Shown piece by piece: positions 40,101 to 51,262 of a stretch of DNA of 64,000 nucleotides (the stretch's first letter is position 1; each line of letters starts with the position of its first letter). Source of the stretch: Aphis gossypii (taxonomy: Eukaryota; Arthropoda; Insecta; Hemiptera; Aphididae); assembly GCF_020184175.1 (NCBI RefSeq), contig NC_065531.1, positions 17,195,213 to 17,259,212 of the forward strand, given 5' to 3'. The notes under the pieces are model-generated. The model had not been told where the DNA came from. It saw nothing but the letters and a program-made list of their open reading frames with translations, and did no database searches. The translations under genes and the position numbers were made by a program.

Positions 40101-43100
40101 TATTCGTTTATTTACGAATAGAATATTATTACGTTATATGTGTAGGCAAAACAACAATGGTTAGACCGACACCGCGGTAAGTTAACGCAATGAAGGAAGT
40201 TGTGTGTGTGTGTGTGACATGACCATGTTTTATCCTGTATAGTTGTGTTAACGTAATAATTACCATAACAATATACGAAGTCATTGCAAGAAGATGTGCA
40301 AGACATGAGTGTATAATATAATATGTCTAGTTTGGCAGCCGAGTTCAATTCTACAGCAATAACTTAGTGCTATACATTGTACGGTCGATAGACGTATATT
40401 CGATTTGATTATTTTGATTAATGCACAAATGATTGGAGAACGCCTTACACGATTTTAGTAAATTTTGTATTCGATTAGGCTGTACTGCAATAGTAAAAAT
40501 AAAAATATAAAATAAGATAAATTATGAACCGAAATATTATTATTTATACACGAAAAGTGCGTGGATTTCATTTTTATTTATGAGTAGGTACTATATATTA
40601 TTACTATGGAAAAAAATCGTTTTATGCAATTTGCATAATTTTTGGTGAAATCCGTATCTACGCTCGGTTATACTAATATTAAGTGTTGAAAATTCGAGGC
40701 GAGCGAAATGGTTTTTATCCCGCCCTCTTTGCTGACGAAATTATCTTTACTGGAACACACCTGTTTTTAAATTTCCAAAGGGTTGCGGCCACGCGTGAAC
40801 GCAAAAACTTACTATATTTTGTCTGATGTTATTTTGTACTTTTTTTTATTATCAACATCGCAACAGAACGCAATTATAAAAAATAATACAAAATTGGGTT
40901 GTCACGTGAGTCTCTGACGTCTCTGTCATTGTCATTGTAGTATGGGGAGGGATAGTGAACGTTTTAATTTTTTAACTATATACTCATGTCTATAAGTTCA
41001 GTATAATTTATTTATCAACATAATGAATTCATGTTTCCAAGAACACCACTGCATCACAACATTTTAAAATGCATTATTATTTATCAAATATTACTTTTTT
41101 ATTATTTTTTTTTTTTTGCGATTGGTATATATTATAATAAAGTTATAAAAAGTCAAACCATTTAGTTCCCGGGCGGTAAATATAACAGCACACAACACTA
41201 TAGTTTATGTAAACAAACATGTTTTGTGAAAGTTTGTCTCGATCCGACGTGATGTCGTTCGGACGCGTATGTCATCGCTGGAGGCCTCCAATGTTGATGA
41301 GATTCTCCGCTACAAAAAACCTTTGTGAGAATGCGACTGCGGCAACAAGAGATTTTCTCGAAAACGCGTTGTAATATATTACCATTTAATTTACGTGAAG
41401 TGTGCGGGGACGACTACGTAACATGCGTAGGCTGACTTTTCTTCTGTTGCCAAAATCGTGGCGGTATATATAAATATATAATAACAAAACGATATACTGC
41501 TATTTCAATTTTTTTTTCTTTTTTCGGCTTTTGTTCGTCCGTTACGCGTGCATAACTTATACCATGACACGAGTCAGAAAAGGTTGGAGACGAAATAATT
41601 TACAAGGCTGCGTAATTAAAAACGTATTATGCGCGCAAGCCATGTTGATTTTACGACACTTTCTGCGACGTTGCACAGGATTAGCCTGCAGGATAGGCGA
41701 AGGACCTGGAAGGCAAATATATCCGCCATTATAATACGCATTATAGATGTTATCGCGAATCGCGATTGTATATTTATTCATATACATATAATTTTTTTTT
41801 AACTATACCGAAACGATCTGTGCATAAAAACGAATTTAATGATTTTTCATATTACCCGTTCGCGCAAAAGCATATAGGTAGGTAAAATAAAGTTATTTTC
41901 GATCACTATAATTGGTACAAATATATTATAATTGCGTTGTACTGAATCCTTCGTATTCCCAGTGGTCCAACTTAAGCTTTAAACGGTGCATCTAATAAAT
42001 ATTTTGTATTTTAATTAGTAAAATCGCAACATCAGAAACATCTTTGAGTTACAATTTAACGATCAAAGCAATTATGTAATATCCTCCAATAAAACACAAG
42101 AGTATAATCTTTACAATAGGCTGGTTAACGATCGATTTAAAGTCATGTACAGGTATAATACACAATCCAGCTCTATAATTAATTTATTTTGCAGTGTAAG
42201 ACGGATTTTATCATCGGGAAAACTTTTTTCAATGTAGATTCAAAAAGAAATAATTGGAAAAAATATGCGCTTTAGATTCCAGTCTAAGTATTATTAATGT
42301 GGGTAATATTGTGCATATTTATCGCTTTATCGAAGTATTCATATATAATGTTACGAACACTGGAATTATTACGCGCGTGGTTATACAATATAATATATTA
42401 TAACGGAACAACGATGCGCGTGTGTGGTTAAATCGATTTTTTCGCAGACACATTATCGCGCGTTTAATATGTATTCTCGGTTTTCCAGTCTACCGGTCAC
42501 GCAAATCCCGTCGGAAGTTCAAAACCTTCGGCGTCGTCGCTGGTCGGCGACACTATGTCCTCGGTGAGTATAATTTTGACGACACACTAAGATGGCGATA
42601 AAAACAAATAATTATATGCTACGCTAACACACGATGACATATCGTGCCCGTATTTTGTGAGGAGGCTCCACCGTGTCCTCCCTTTTTGCAATCACCGCCG
42701 CAGAACGCGGTTAATCGACCCGGTGCCTGCTCCATCGTTTACATGCACACACCCGTATGAAATGTTCGAGACGTCTGTATTGGCAAAATTTTTATTTTTT
42801 TCAATTTTTCGAGCACTTACGTCTACTTCATATAATAATTTATATTCCTATGTTATAAATATTTATATGTGTGTATGTGTGTGTGTATGTGTGTGTGTGT
42901 GTGTATTATATCATACACATATGTCGTGAAAATGAAAAGGTATAACTGTAATCTTTTAGTGGTGTATAATATCGGCACGCGTAAGTGTGTATACATATAT
43001 ATATATATATATATTATATATTACATATATATATATAGACGAACAACGTTCCGTTTGGCTGGTCTTCCGATTACGAGGTGGCCGTCATCTACATCACGTC

Positions 43101-46100
43101 CGCGTGGACCGAATTCGGCGACGTACGTTCGTCTGCCACACCCCTGGGCATTATCGCTGAAAACGGATTTCTCAATTATTGCGTGAGGTTCAAGACCAAG
43201 TTAGCCGCTTGGGCTAAGTCCGTAAGTATATTACACACACTCACTCACACAATACTTATTATACATATATATATATTACACTGTGGAGACAGTGCTCGCT
43301 CTATAACACCCGATTACACCGCGCGTACAATCCTTTCACTATCTCGCGCCGCCAATACGTCTTCCTACCCGAATCGCGTACTCAAAACATATAATACCGA
43401 TATATATATATATTATATAGGTTCTCGTTTGAGATTTCTAACCAAAGAAAAAAATATATCCCCAGTGTACGTGGCGGTGGTAATCCGGAAGCCGAACTAC
43501 GCGGCTGTCCGCTACCGTCAACAATAATTCGATTTTCACTATTTCGTTTGACGTCACCGCCATCGTGACCACCGACTACCAAATAGTACCACAGAAAATA
43601 ATAAAATTGACGAAGAATATTATATTATCGTATCTCAATACGGTGGACCGCACAACCCTCGGCGGGGAAAGGATAGATGAAAAAGGAATACAGTCGGCTA
43701 AAAACACCTATGCGTAAGGCACAACTTTTTCAATATTATTGAACACAAATCGTCTCAATTGCACTTCACGTTTTCGTACTCACATAAAATAAAAAATAAT
43801 ATTATATATTGATATATTTTACGAGATAGTCGTTTGAAAATGTATACCATACTATATTAAATTAAAAATATCTTAGATTCCAAAACAAAAACTATATATA
43901 ATAATAATAACATTTGTATGATTATATTGTATAAACCAAAACGAGTAGACATGTGGTATGGATCCACTAATTTGCTAATTTACAGAATGTGACTATGCAC
44001 GTTGTATGGTATAATATATTTTAGAAGATAATTTATTGATCTATGAACTAATATTGTCAACGTGAAACGACAAAGTCTATGTAGAATTTTGTTTAATTTT
44101 CAAGAAATTCTAGAGGAAAATAAAAACCATGCTTGAGATCAAAATGTGTATTACTATTACATAACTATTATAATAAATTGTTTATAACAGGGTTTGTTCG
44201 TGTCAAGGAATATTATCGACACTGCGTAGGTTTCATTTATTATTGTAATGATTTTTTAATGAAAACTTATATTTTTAATTTCCCTAGGTAGGTACTGAAG
44301 AACTTTTATAAAAATAAATATTGCTTTCCGACTGAAACGAAAAAATAACTGTGACTTAATATTTGTACATAAAAATCAATCCCATTAAATTTTTTATACG
44401 AGTATTACAGATGGCCAATCCACCCACGTGCGTAAATTCATACGATTTACGCTTTTTCAGATTTTATAAATAAAAAAAAATACTGCATATAAAACTTATC
44501 GTACATCTTGAATAGATTGTATTTTTTCGATTAATAATATATATTTATACAAAAAATGTATTTGATATATAAATATCGAATATTGAACAAATGACTTTTT
44601 TTTATGGACAAATAGCATTTAAAATTTGACGAGTGAAAAAGTGGAACACAACTCTTGAAGGAATGTACCCTTCAAGTATACTCTTAGTGTATATTATATA
44701 TATTTTGCCGTTTAAAGCTATAAAAAAAAAGGTTTTTTTTTTTAATTTCAAAAATCAGCGCAGTCAAATACACTCGCCTAATAGTAATATAAATAATAGG
44801 AATTAATGAAAAAAAAAAAGGAACAATACCAAAATACGGTAGTCCTCTCAAATGCTGTGGCGGGGAAGGGGGAGAACACGCGTATTTTACGACCATTGCT
44901 TTTGGTCGAAACGACGTCAGGTGTAAAGTCGGCTGCAAAATGTATAAGTTTTGCACGCCTTTACGCCGTACGCGTATATAATATTATGGTTCAAGCGTCG
45001 CATGGTGCAGACACCAACCAAAAGGATTAATCACTCGTTTCCGGGACTTTTAAACGCGCACAGACGTGTTCTATAATGGTAGTTTTACGCCGTAGAACCG
45101 CTGGCGCGTTATCCGATTCAAACTTTAAACAAACGGTGTTTTTTTTTTTCACGGCGAAGAAAACGACGTATAGGCAGGTACTATACGTGCATAATGCGCA
45201 TATAATATTGTATATATATATATACATAGATAGGTATACGTATTATACAACTCTGGCCGACTTCTATACCGTTTTGTCGACCGTGCCCCACCGCACATCC
45301 GAGTGCGAAATAGACTAAAACGAACAATATTAATTTTACGTTTATACATAATATTATGCACATATATATTATAATATAGTGTTTTGTTTTCTTCGAAACG
45401 TATAATATATTATAACAGCTAACGCTACGAACAAACTCTTATCAATATTGCGTTGTTCGCAGGGGCGCAATTTCAATGAAAAAATCGGAGCCCATATATT
45501 TTATTTTTTCATGATGATCTCATGATATGAATTATGAGCCTATTATTATTAAAATCTAAATTAACAAGAAACAATTTGGAAGTGCTAATTTTAAAATCGG
45601 GGGGGGGGGGGGAACTAGCCCAAATTGCACTTTTAATTGTTCGTTTGACACGTGGCAACAAAGTAGATAGTGCGCTGGATTCACGTTTTTGAATTACGTA
45701 TCACAAGTCAAGTTCAGCACACTCTTGGAAAAACTATGCTTTTATCATTATCGCAAAATCCGTACAAAATATTATGTATAATATGAGACGCGTGCCATCG
45801 AAAAATATCCCAACGACAACAATCGGATTTATAAACACGTTAAAAATGACCCGCTCATAACATTTTCTCATTATTCGGTACCAGTAAATTATATTATATT
45901 TTATACATTTTCTATCGCAAGTTAGCTTATGGTGGGTGACGAGTGGATTGATATAAAATATGAATGTTTAATATTATAATAACACTTTCAAATTTGCATA
46001 AAATAAAATACAAAATAAACATTACCGAATGCAATAAAATATTAAACAGAATATATATTTTGTGTCAGTAAACTGTATCTTACTCCGCCGTTTCGTGTCT

Positions 46101-46670
46101 ACGCGTACATCTGATGCCCTAGTGACATCGTGAACAACGATACATCATTAATATAACTCCGTGTGTAGAGCGTGTACCCATATTTTTTTGCAATTCCAAT
46201 TATATGACGTTTATAATAATATTTATTTATAATATATTCAAACAAATATAGTTACAAGATAAACCCGACGTAAATGAAACAGTAAAAAAAGCGGTTACTA
46301 GCTGGTATAGAGCCATCGACACGCTGTCACGGGATAATTGGAATCTTCCTGATGCACTCACTTTGGAGTCTTTTAAAAAACAATTCAGGACTTCGTACAA
46401 GCACTTGGTACTGAACGGCGCCGAGATATACGAAAAATCGGATACTGAAAATATGAAACGGGACGTGGAAAGATTCACAAGAGACATTGCTGATATGATG
46501 ATCGAAATACTCAAAGATATTTTGGTAAAATCCCAGTGGGCTATTTATTTGTGCAGCTATTTTCGACGATTTTTTTTTTATAATATATAAAAAACATGTT
46601 ATGTAATTCGCATTTTTTGTTACAGAAGCAAGTTCGAGGCGTTCCCAGGGAACACGATACGGAATATTAA
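37045..46670 (+). CDS. Gene B: five-exon secreted, helix-rich protein of an unrecognised family
   Basis: Coding exons are 37045-37116, 42489-42563, 43039-43221, 46252-46524 and 46626-46670 (24, 25, 61, 91 and 14 codons), giving 215 residues with all introns phase 0 and GT-AG borders. Residues 1-24 form a signal peptide: M-V-R-R start, a hydrophobic core V-L-L-F-V-V-V-A-L, then S-T-G-K-S as a likely cleavage zone. Residues 25-49 are a Ser/Gly/Pro-rich linker. Residues about 50-201 are a charged, probably helical core with no further membrane segment. Only one cysteine (in N-Y-C-V-R) lies in the mature part, so it is not a disulfide-knotted peptide. The core is paralogous to the gene at 23078-30767. 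Secretion is well supported by sequence; a salivary or gut role is only a guess. The TATA element at 32522 may drive it, and AATAAA at 46809 may end it. Confidence 0.8.
37117..42488 (+). other. Gene B intron 1 (5.4 kb)
   Basis: Bounded by GTAAGC and TTTTCCAG. It is AT-rich, with poly-A/T runs (A20 near 39490), a short GT repeat (40199-40216) and CpG-richer patches near 41.2-41.7 kb. Open frames at 41531-41787 lie on both strands over the same bases and have no splice context. I see no further family exon. Confidence 0.6.
40199..40216 (+). repeat. TG dinucleotide microsatellite
   Basis: Nine TG units inside gene B intron 1. Confidence 0.75.
42489..42563 (+). CDS. Gene B exon 2 (Ser-rich linker)
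   Basis: 25 codons between TTTTCCAG and GTGAGT, phase 0. The peptide starts S-T-G-H-A-N-P-V-G and is dominated by Ser, Gly, Ala and Pro, with no predicted secondary structure. It separates the signal peptide from the core and has no counterpart in gene A, so it is either an exon gained here or one lost from gene A. Confidence 0.7.
42868..42904 (+). repeat. TG microsatellite in gene B intron 2
   Basis: A (TG)n run interrupted twice by TATG. It lies about 135 bp before the exon 3 acceptor and is followed by an AT repeat. Confidence 0.85.
42995..43037 (+). repeat. AT microsatellite forming the 3' splice site of gene B intron 2
   Basis: Two AT blocks separated by TTATATATTAC run directly into the AG at 43037-43038 used as the exon 3 acceptor. 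The usual pyrimidine tract is replaced by alternating A and T. Nothing closer to the exon offers a better acceptor, and the coding frame starts at once after the AG. Confidence 0.7.
43039..43221 (+). CDS. Gene B exon 3 (first core exon)
   Basis: 61 codons, phase 0 at both ends, with a GTAAGT donor. It begins T-N-N-V-P-F-G-W and aligns with gene A exon 2, including the W-S-S-D-Y-E / W-V-T-E-Y-E segment, a G-F about 43 residues in and a terminal A-W-A-K-S. The only cysteine of the predicted mature protein is in N-Y-C-V-R. GC content is much higher than in the flanking AT repeats. Confidence 0.82.
43222..46251 (+). other. Gene B intron 3 (3.0 kb)
   Basis: Bounded by GTAAGT and ATATAG. It contains a 176 bp hAT-like MITE (45460-45635) and AT repeats near 43385-43420 and 45210-45225. 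A few GC-rich patches on both strands (43.3-43.6 and 44.8-45.1 kb) give overlapping open frames without splice support. The corresponding intron in gene A is only 193 bp, so most of this length was gained here or lost there. Confidence 0.6.
45452..45643. mobile_element. 176 bp hAT-like MITE with 8 bp target duplication
   Basis: The element at 45460-45635 starts CAGGGGCGCAATTT and ends AAATTGCACTTTTA, an imperfect inverse whose right end shows C-to-T type decay. It is flanked by GTTGTTCG (45452-45459) and ATTGTTCG (45636-45643), a 7-of-8 match consistent with the 8 bp target duplications of the hAT superfamily. CAGGGGCG is also a typical hAT terminus. It has no coding capacity and carries a G14 run at 45599-45612 near its right end. 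Confidence 0.65.
46252..46524 (+). CDS. Gene B exon 4 (second core exon)
   Basis: 91 codons, phase 0, from ATATAG to a weak GTAAAA donor. Opening residues L-Q-D-K-P-D-V-N-E match gene A exon 3. Further matches include a conserved W nine residues later and, in the C-terminal third, a gap-free 40-residue alignment with K-x-x-x-x-x-x-K and D positions shared. The heptad-like spacing of I, L, V and M suggests long amphipathic helices. Confidence 0.82.
46626..46670 (+). CDS. Gene B exon 5 (terminal)
   Basis: After TTGTTACAG, 14 codons encode K-Q-V-R-G-V-P-R-E-H-D-T-E-Y and then TAA. The intron before it is only 101 bp. If that intron were retained, the frame would stay open for 21 more codons to TAA at about 46588, giving a hydrophobic aromatic tail instead. 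Confidence 0.7.
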   Translation, partial: KQVRGVPREHDTEY

Positions 46671-46808
46671 CAGTCTATGTAATTTATATAGTGTACTAAA
46701 TATGTCAGTCCCAATTCTGCGCGGACGTATATAACGAGAAAATATTTTGTACCTTTTATTGTATTCACGTATTTTTATGTATATAAACGTATTTTTATAT
46801 AATGTAAA

Positions 46809-46846
46809 AATAAATATTATATGGCAGATGCGTATACGTTAATAAA
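46809..46846 (+). terminator. Polyadenylation signals for gene B
   Basis: AATAAA occurs at 46809-46814 and again at 46841-46846, about 140-175 bp after the stop codon. Both are plausible cleavage signals. Confidence 0.6.
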
Positions 46847-48564
46847 CGTATAGTAGGACCACCTATACGGCTGAGATAAATTTATGAAATTAACTATGTA
46901 CATTAAAATATTTCATATTATGAATTTTTATCGTATGATTGATTCAGCAGATCCATCAGATTATAATATTATTTATATATCATTTAATTTAATATGAAAA
47001 TATATCGAAAAATATTTGTTGATTTAATAAATTATAATGGAATAGTATTCATTAATATCTACATATTTTTTTATAACGTGTACTATACGTATGTTTAGAC
47101 ATCATCAAAGAATTTATAATATTAAAATTGAATATATTGAACATTCGTTATTTAATATAATCTTCGTTATTTTTTAATAATAATACTAATAATACTAGGT
47201 ACTCAACTACTTACCTACTACGTTAAAAGAATGTGTCTTGTACAGGTTATAGTTATTTCATAGATTAATATAATATACATACATATCAGTATGTCTTTGT
47301 TTTTATTGAATTTATCATCGTACTAGATTATTACACGCGTATATTATAGTAAAATGCATAATATGTTTCCAGTATTATTTATGAGAAAAAGTATTTTTTA
47401 ATATTGTATTATTATTTAACATATAATATGATAATAATACATTGATATCGTTTATAATGTTATTATATTCTGTATAGCGTAGAATAATTATTGACTTAAA
47501 ATCAAGTATTCATTTATTTACAATATTAATAATGGTTTTAACACAATTGAATTTCGATTAAATTCAATATCTTATAACTTATAAGTACACAGTTACTTCA
47601 TAACAGTAATTACTAATATTATTTTATGTGGTATACCTACATAACGATAACGTTTTTTTAATAACTTAGCTTTAGATAATTGTCATAATATAATGTGCCT
47701 AATATAATAATAGTTATGTCAACGTTTGTATATTAACACCGTGTTAATATATTTTAAAGCATTGTCTATAGAATAAAAATGTTTAAGCTTATGTATTTTC
47801 AAAACTGTTGAATGTATTCCACATTTCAATAATATTTGTATTGTAATTATTATTCCATTATATTTCACTGTACGTACAGCGTTTAATTGAATGCCTATAC
47901 TATAAATAGGGAACGTAATAACGTATTACTCGTGGTTTATAGCAACAGTGGGCGATAATATTAAACACACATACCCACGCAAACGTATATTTTAATATTA
48001 TTATAGGTGACTCGCTTAATATAACTTTGGCTGGATTATTATGGTCCATTGATAATAAATATATCACGTATAAGATGCATGTCGACAAAACCATATTTTA
48101 CGTGGATATTAACTTTCAGCGTATAAGTCCGGCTCGTATATACTCGTATAATATATAATATTATGATTATCATTATATTGCACCATATACGTGTAGTTCT
48201 AGTATGGCATTAGTTTATAGGTCTTACCCGGTGGCGTTTAGAGATTCCTTCAATTACAAGAAAAATAAAATAATAAAGACTTCAGAGGTACGTCGTCATC
48301 ACAAATACAAAGGCTGCCGTTGCTACAAACGTACGCGAACACCTATTGGTTGTCGATGTATAAAATTCAAAATATCCGAACAATTTTTCAATCGCTTCGA
48401 TTTAAAAATGCTTCGATATCATAATAACATAATATAATAATGTACGCATTGTATAATAAAGTATCACGAAGGTCGACGGATACACACGAGTATTTGACGC
48501 GCGACACACGACGATGGGAGGTTTTCGTTGATCGGATATCCGTATCGCAAATTATTTTGAGGTA

Positions 48565-48795
48565 TTAAAATATATCGTCGTAAAAGTGTAAAAATAAATC
48601 AATACAAAGACATAGACTGTCGGTGTGTGGGTGGGTAGGTACGAGCATTTTTCTCTTGAACACCCCACATCCACACCATGATTCAAACCAACGCATATTT
48701 CGATTATTATTTACATTTCCGACGTCTGCGACCGGGTCATTCCCGGTATCGTCAATTGAATCCTGTACGGAGCATTCATGATTTTCATCACTCAT
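48565..48795 (-). CDS. Weak candidate exon on the minus strand
   Basis: Reading the minus strand from ATG at 48795, the first 50 or so residues look protein-like: an acidic, polar start (M-S-D-E-N-H-E-C-S-V-Q-D), then R-W-F-E-S-W-C-G-C-G-V-F-K-R-K. Codon use is less AT-biased than in random frames nearby. A GTACCT donor-like site follows near residue 52. The frame then runs into low-quality sequence and stops at 48565. No partner exon was identified on the minus strand at lower coordinates, and no family is recognised. It may be a first exon, a relic or chance. Confidence 0.22.
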   Translation of the reverse strand: MSDENHECSVQDSIDDTGNDPVADVGNVNNNRNMRWFESWCGCGVFKRKMLVPTHPHTDSLCLCIDLFLHFYDDIF

Positions 48796-48890
48796 CGCAA
48801 CCTCACTATAATATTATATTAGGTATACTATTTTATGCATTACAAATATATCATAATATTTCAAGGAGTTAGATAATCACACGAAGAGAA

Positions 48891-48985
48891 GCTTGCGTAG
48901 TCTCGTGATTTAATTACGCTAGCAACACCGCGAGTAACCATTTCTTGTTCCGGTTTCGATCCATATATTTTTTCAAAAAAAAAAA
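48891..48985 (+). mobile_element. tRNA-derived SINE fragment
   Basis: TAGTCTCGTGATT at 48899-48911 resembles a pol III A-box, and GGTTTCGATCC at 48952-48962 resembles a B-box. Their spacing of about 40 bp is close to that of tRNA genes. An A-rich tail (A11, 48975-48985) follows. The sequence does not fold as a full tRNA cloverleaf, so this is read as a truncated tRNA-derived SINE. A related A-box-like word, AGTCTAGTGGTTA, occurs near 52006-52018. Confidence 0.4.
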
Positions 48986-51233
48986 CGGAAAATAAATAAT
49001 AAATTGGTTATTGATAAATGGGCATCGAATAAGAAGCTATAATAGGCACTTAAAATATTCATATATATACTAATTACCATAATTTTCAGATACCAAATCA
49101 TTGCTCTTCCTCTATAGATTTCATTCCTTGGTATTATGCACTATTTATCTTTGGAATTTAAATAAATAACTCAAAAACTTAGTTTTTTTTGTTAATATTC
49201 AATTTGTAGATATTGGACTACAATAAATGTTCTCTCCATGAATGTGGATTGTATTGATTATAAAAATAAATGTTTGTTCTTTTAAAGCAATTTAATTGGT
49301 TTGTATAATATGATATTTTATTTATAAATTCTATAACGCTATTGAAAAATTAATTTATGGCATGTGACAATTTTGATTAAATATATTTTCGTATTTTTTT
49401 TTTTTTTTTTGTAATTGATGTAAAAAAAATCATAAGGTATATTCTATTAAATTGTCAAGATTTTCAACAAAGGAACAAAAAATGTTTTCAACATACATCG
49501 AACGTAAATTAAAAAAACTAGTAGCTCGCTCTGCTGTATCTATACCTGTACTGTAGCTGGTTTCGAGTATACTTTATCATTAAATAATAAATAGGTATCT
49601 AATGGATAGATTAAATTTAAATTCGATAGTAAATTATTGCACACGAAAATTGTTTCTAGGTAAAGGATGTTACTTTAAACCTACCTCTGCCATCCAAAGC
49701 ACCAATTAAATTTAATTTGCTATCAAAAATCACCTCATAGTTTAAATACAATGCGTTTTTGAACCAAACAAAGAATATAGTGAAAAATTAATAATAATTG
49801 TAGTTTTTGCTTATTAATTTTTATCATCAATATGACAATATCTAATATTTTTAATTTATGTATTTACGGGTGTGTACGAAAAAACCTAATATACAATTGA
49901 AATAATATCACAAAATAATATCGGTAACCATGCTTCATATTATTATATATATTATGGAACGTACTCACTGGCCACTACCTACACATGTATCATTGTACAA
50001 CTCTCTCGTATATATTTCAATCAGCGTTTTTAAGTAGTGTACTATGTTAATAATAATATGTGTCCCCTTCTGTTTCCAATCAAATATTAATTCACGTGAA
50101 TTTGTAAACAATAGTTTGGACCATACATGCGTGGCTTTCTGTATTACAACATTTTACCTAACAGGCGACTACGCTGCAACCTTTCATAAAACAGTGTTAA
50201 TTAAAATAATTGTATGTATCAAAAACCCCGTTATATGTATATATTACATTGTAAAGTTTTGTAATTATTTTCACAATACGATTATTTGCAAACCAATTAA
50301 AAAAAAAAAAAATAATAACAATGAAAAAAAAAAATTAAAAACTCAATAGTATTAATGAATTATAAAAAATAATTTGAATTTTAAATGAATATTTTACTTT
50401 GAAATCAATACAGCACAATAATATTTATAAAAATATGCAATATAATATAGAATTATATATTTTTACAAGATTAATTAATAATTTTTATATGTTATTGATA
50501 TTGCCGAGTAATACACATTTAAAATTTAAATTATTTATTTTAATTATTTCTGAAAAATAAATACAACTTTTTTAGTATACATCAAACGGTGAAGTGCGAG
50601 CTAGAATTTAAAACTAGAAAGGTTTATAATGTAATACTTAGGTATAAATTATTGTATTATAATAAACGTGGCATCACGTCTTCTTCGTCGTATAATATAT
50701 TATATTGTACTTAATACAATTTACTCATCATATACACGAATACACGATTTAAAACAAATACTGATATATATATTGTTGGACTTAAGTCATGTACTCAAAG
50801 TATTAGTGTCACATATTCTATGCGTGACTTTAGTAAATATATTTGTTTGAATCGAAATCAAAAAAATAAATAAAAACGTATCTATAACAAATAAAAAAAA
50901 CCTAAAACTTAAACGGATGATTTATAAATCGTTATATTAGATATTGACTCATGCATAATTGCCTTACTTAAATATAAAATATATATAAGATTATAAAACG
51001 TACAAATTGTGTTTAAAACTAATTTTTGCTAACATTTTTTAGCTATTTACTTAAAATTTAAATATGTACTCAATCTAACATTGAGTAGCGGATTGCACAA
51101 TCCGTGTTCGATTTCTAATTTATAGAAATGTGTCACGTGAAAAACTTTTTAAGCTTTATTTTCTTTGCCCAAAAAGTGTTTGCCGGAAAAAATTCGCACA
51201 TGTCGTTGGAAAATCAATATAAACTTTCTCTAT

Positions 51234-51262
51234 ATCTCTCTATCTCTCTCTCTCTCTCTCTA
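51234..51262 (+). repeat. CT dinucleotide microsatellite
   Basis: A (CT)n run with one TA interruption, followed by CTCTCTCTTCTTC. It is the longest pyrimidine tract in the window. Confidence 0.85.

Noticed and set aside
43078..43527. 149-codon + frame over gene B exon 3
   Set aside because: Its first part is the wrong frame of exon 3 and the rest runs through intron 3. The in-phase exon 43039-43221 is supported by paralog alignment and splice sites.
46227..46514. 95-codon minus-strand frame
   Set aside because: Antisense shadow of gene B exon 4.
48204..48437. 77-codon + frame with basic Cys-containing segment (K-G-C-R-C-Y-K-R)
   Set aside because: No splice, promoter or polyadenylation context. 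The Cys pattern is not that of a known peptide family and the flanking composition is random AT-rich.
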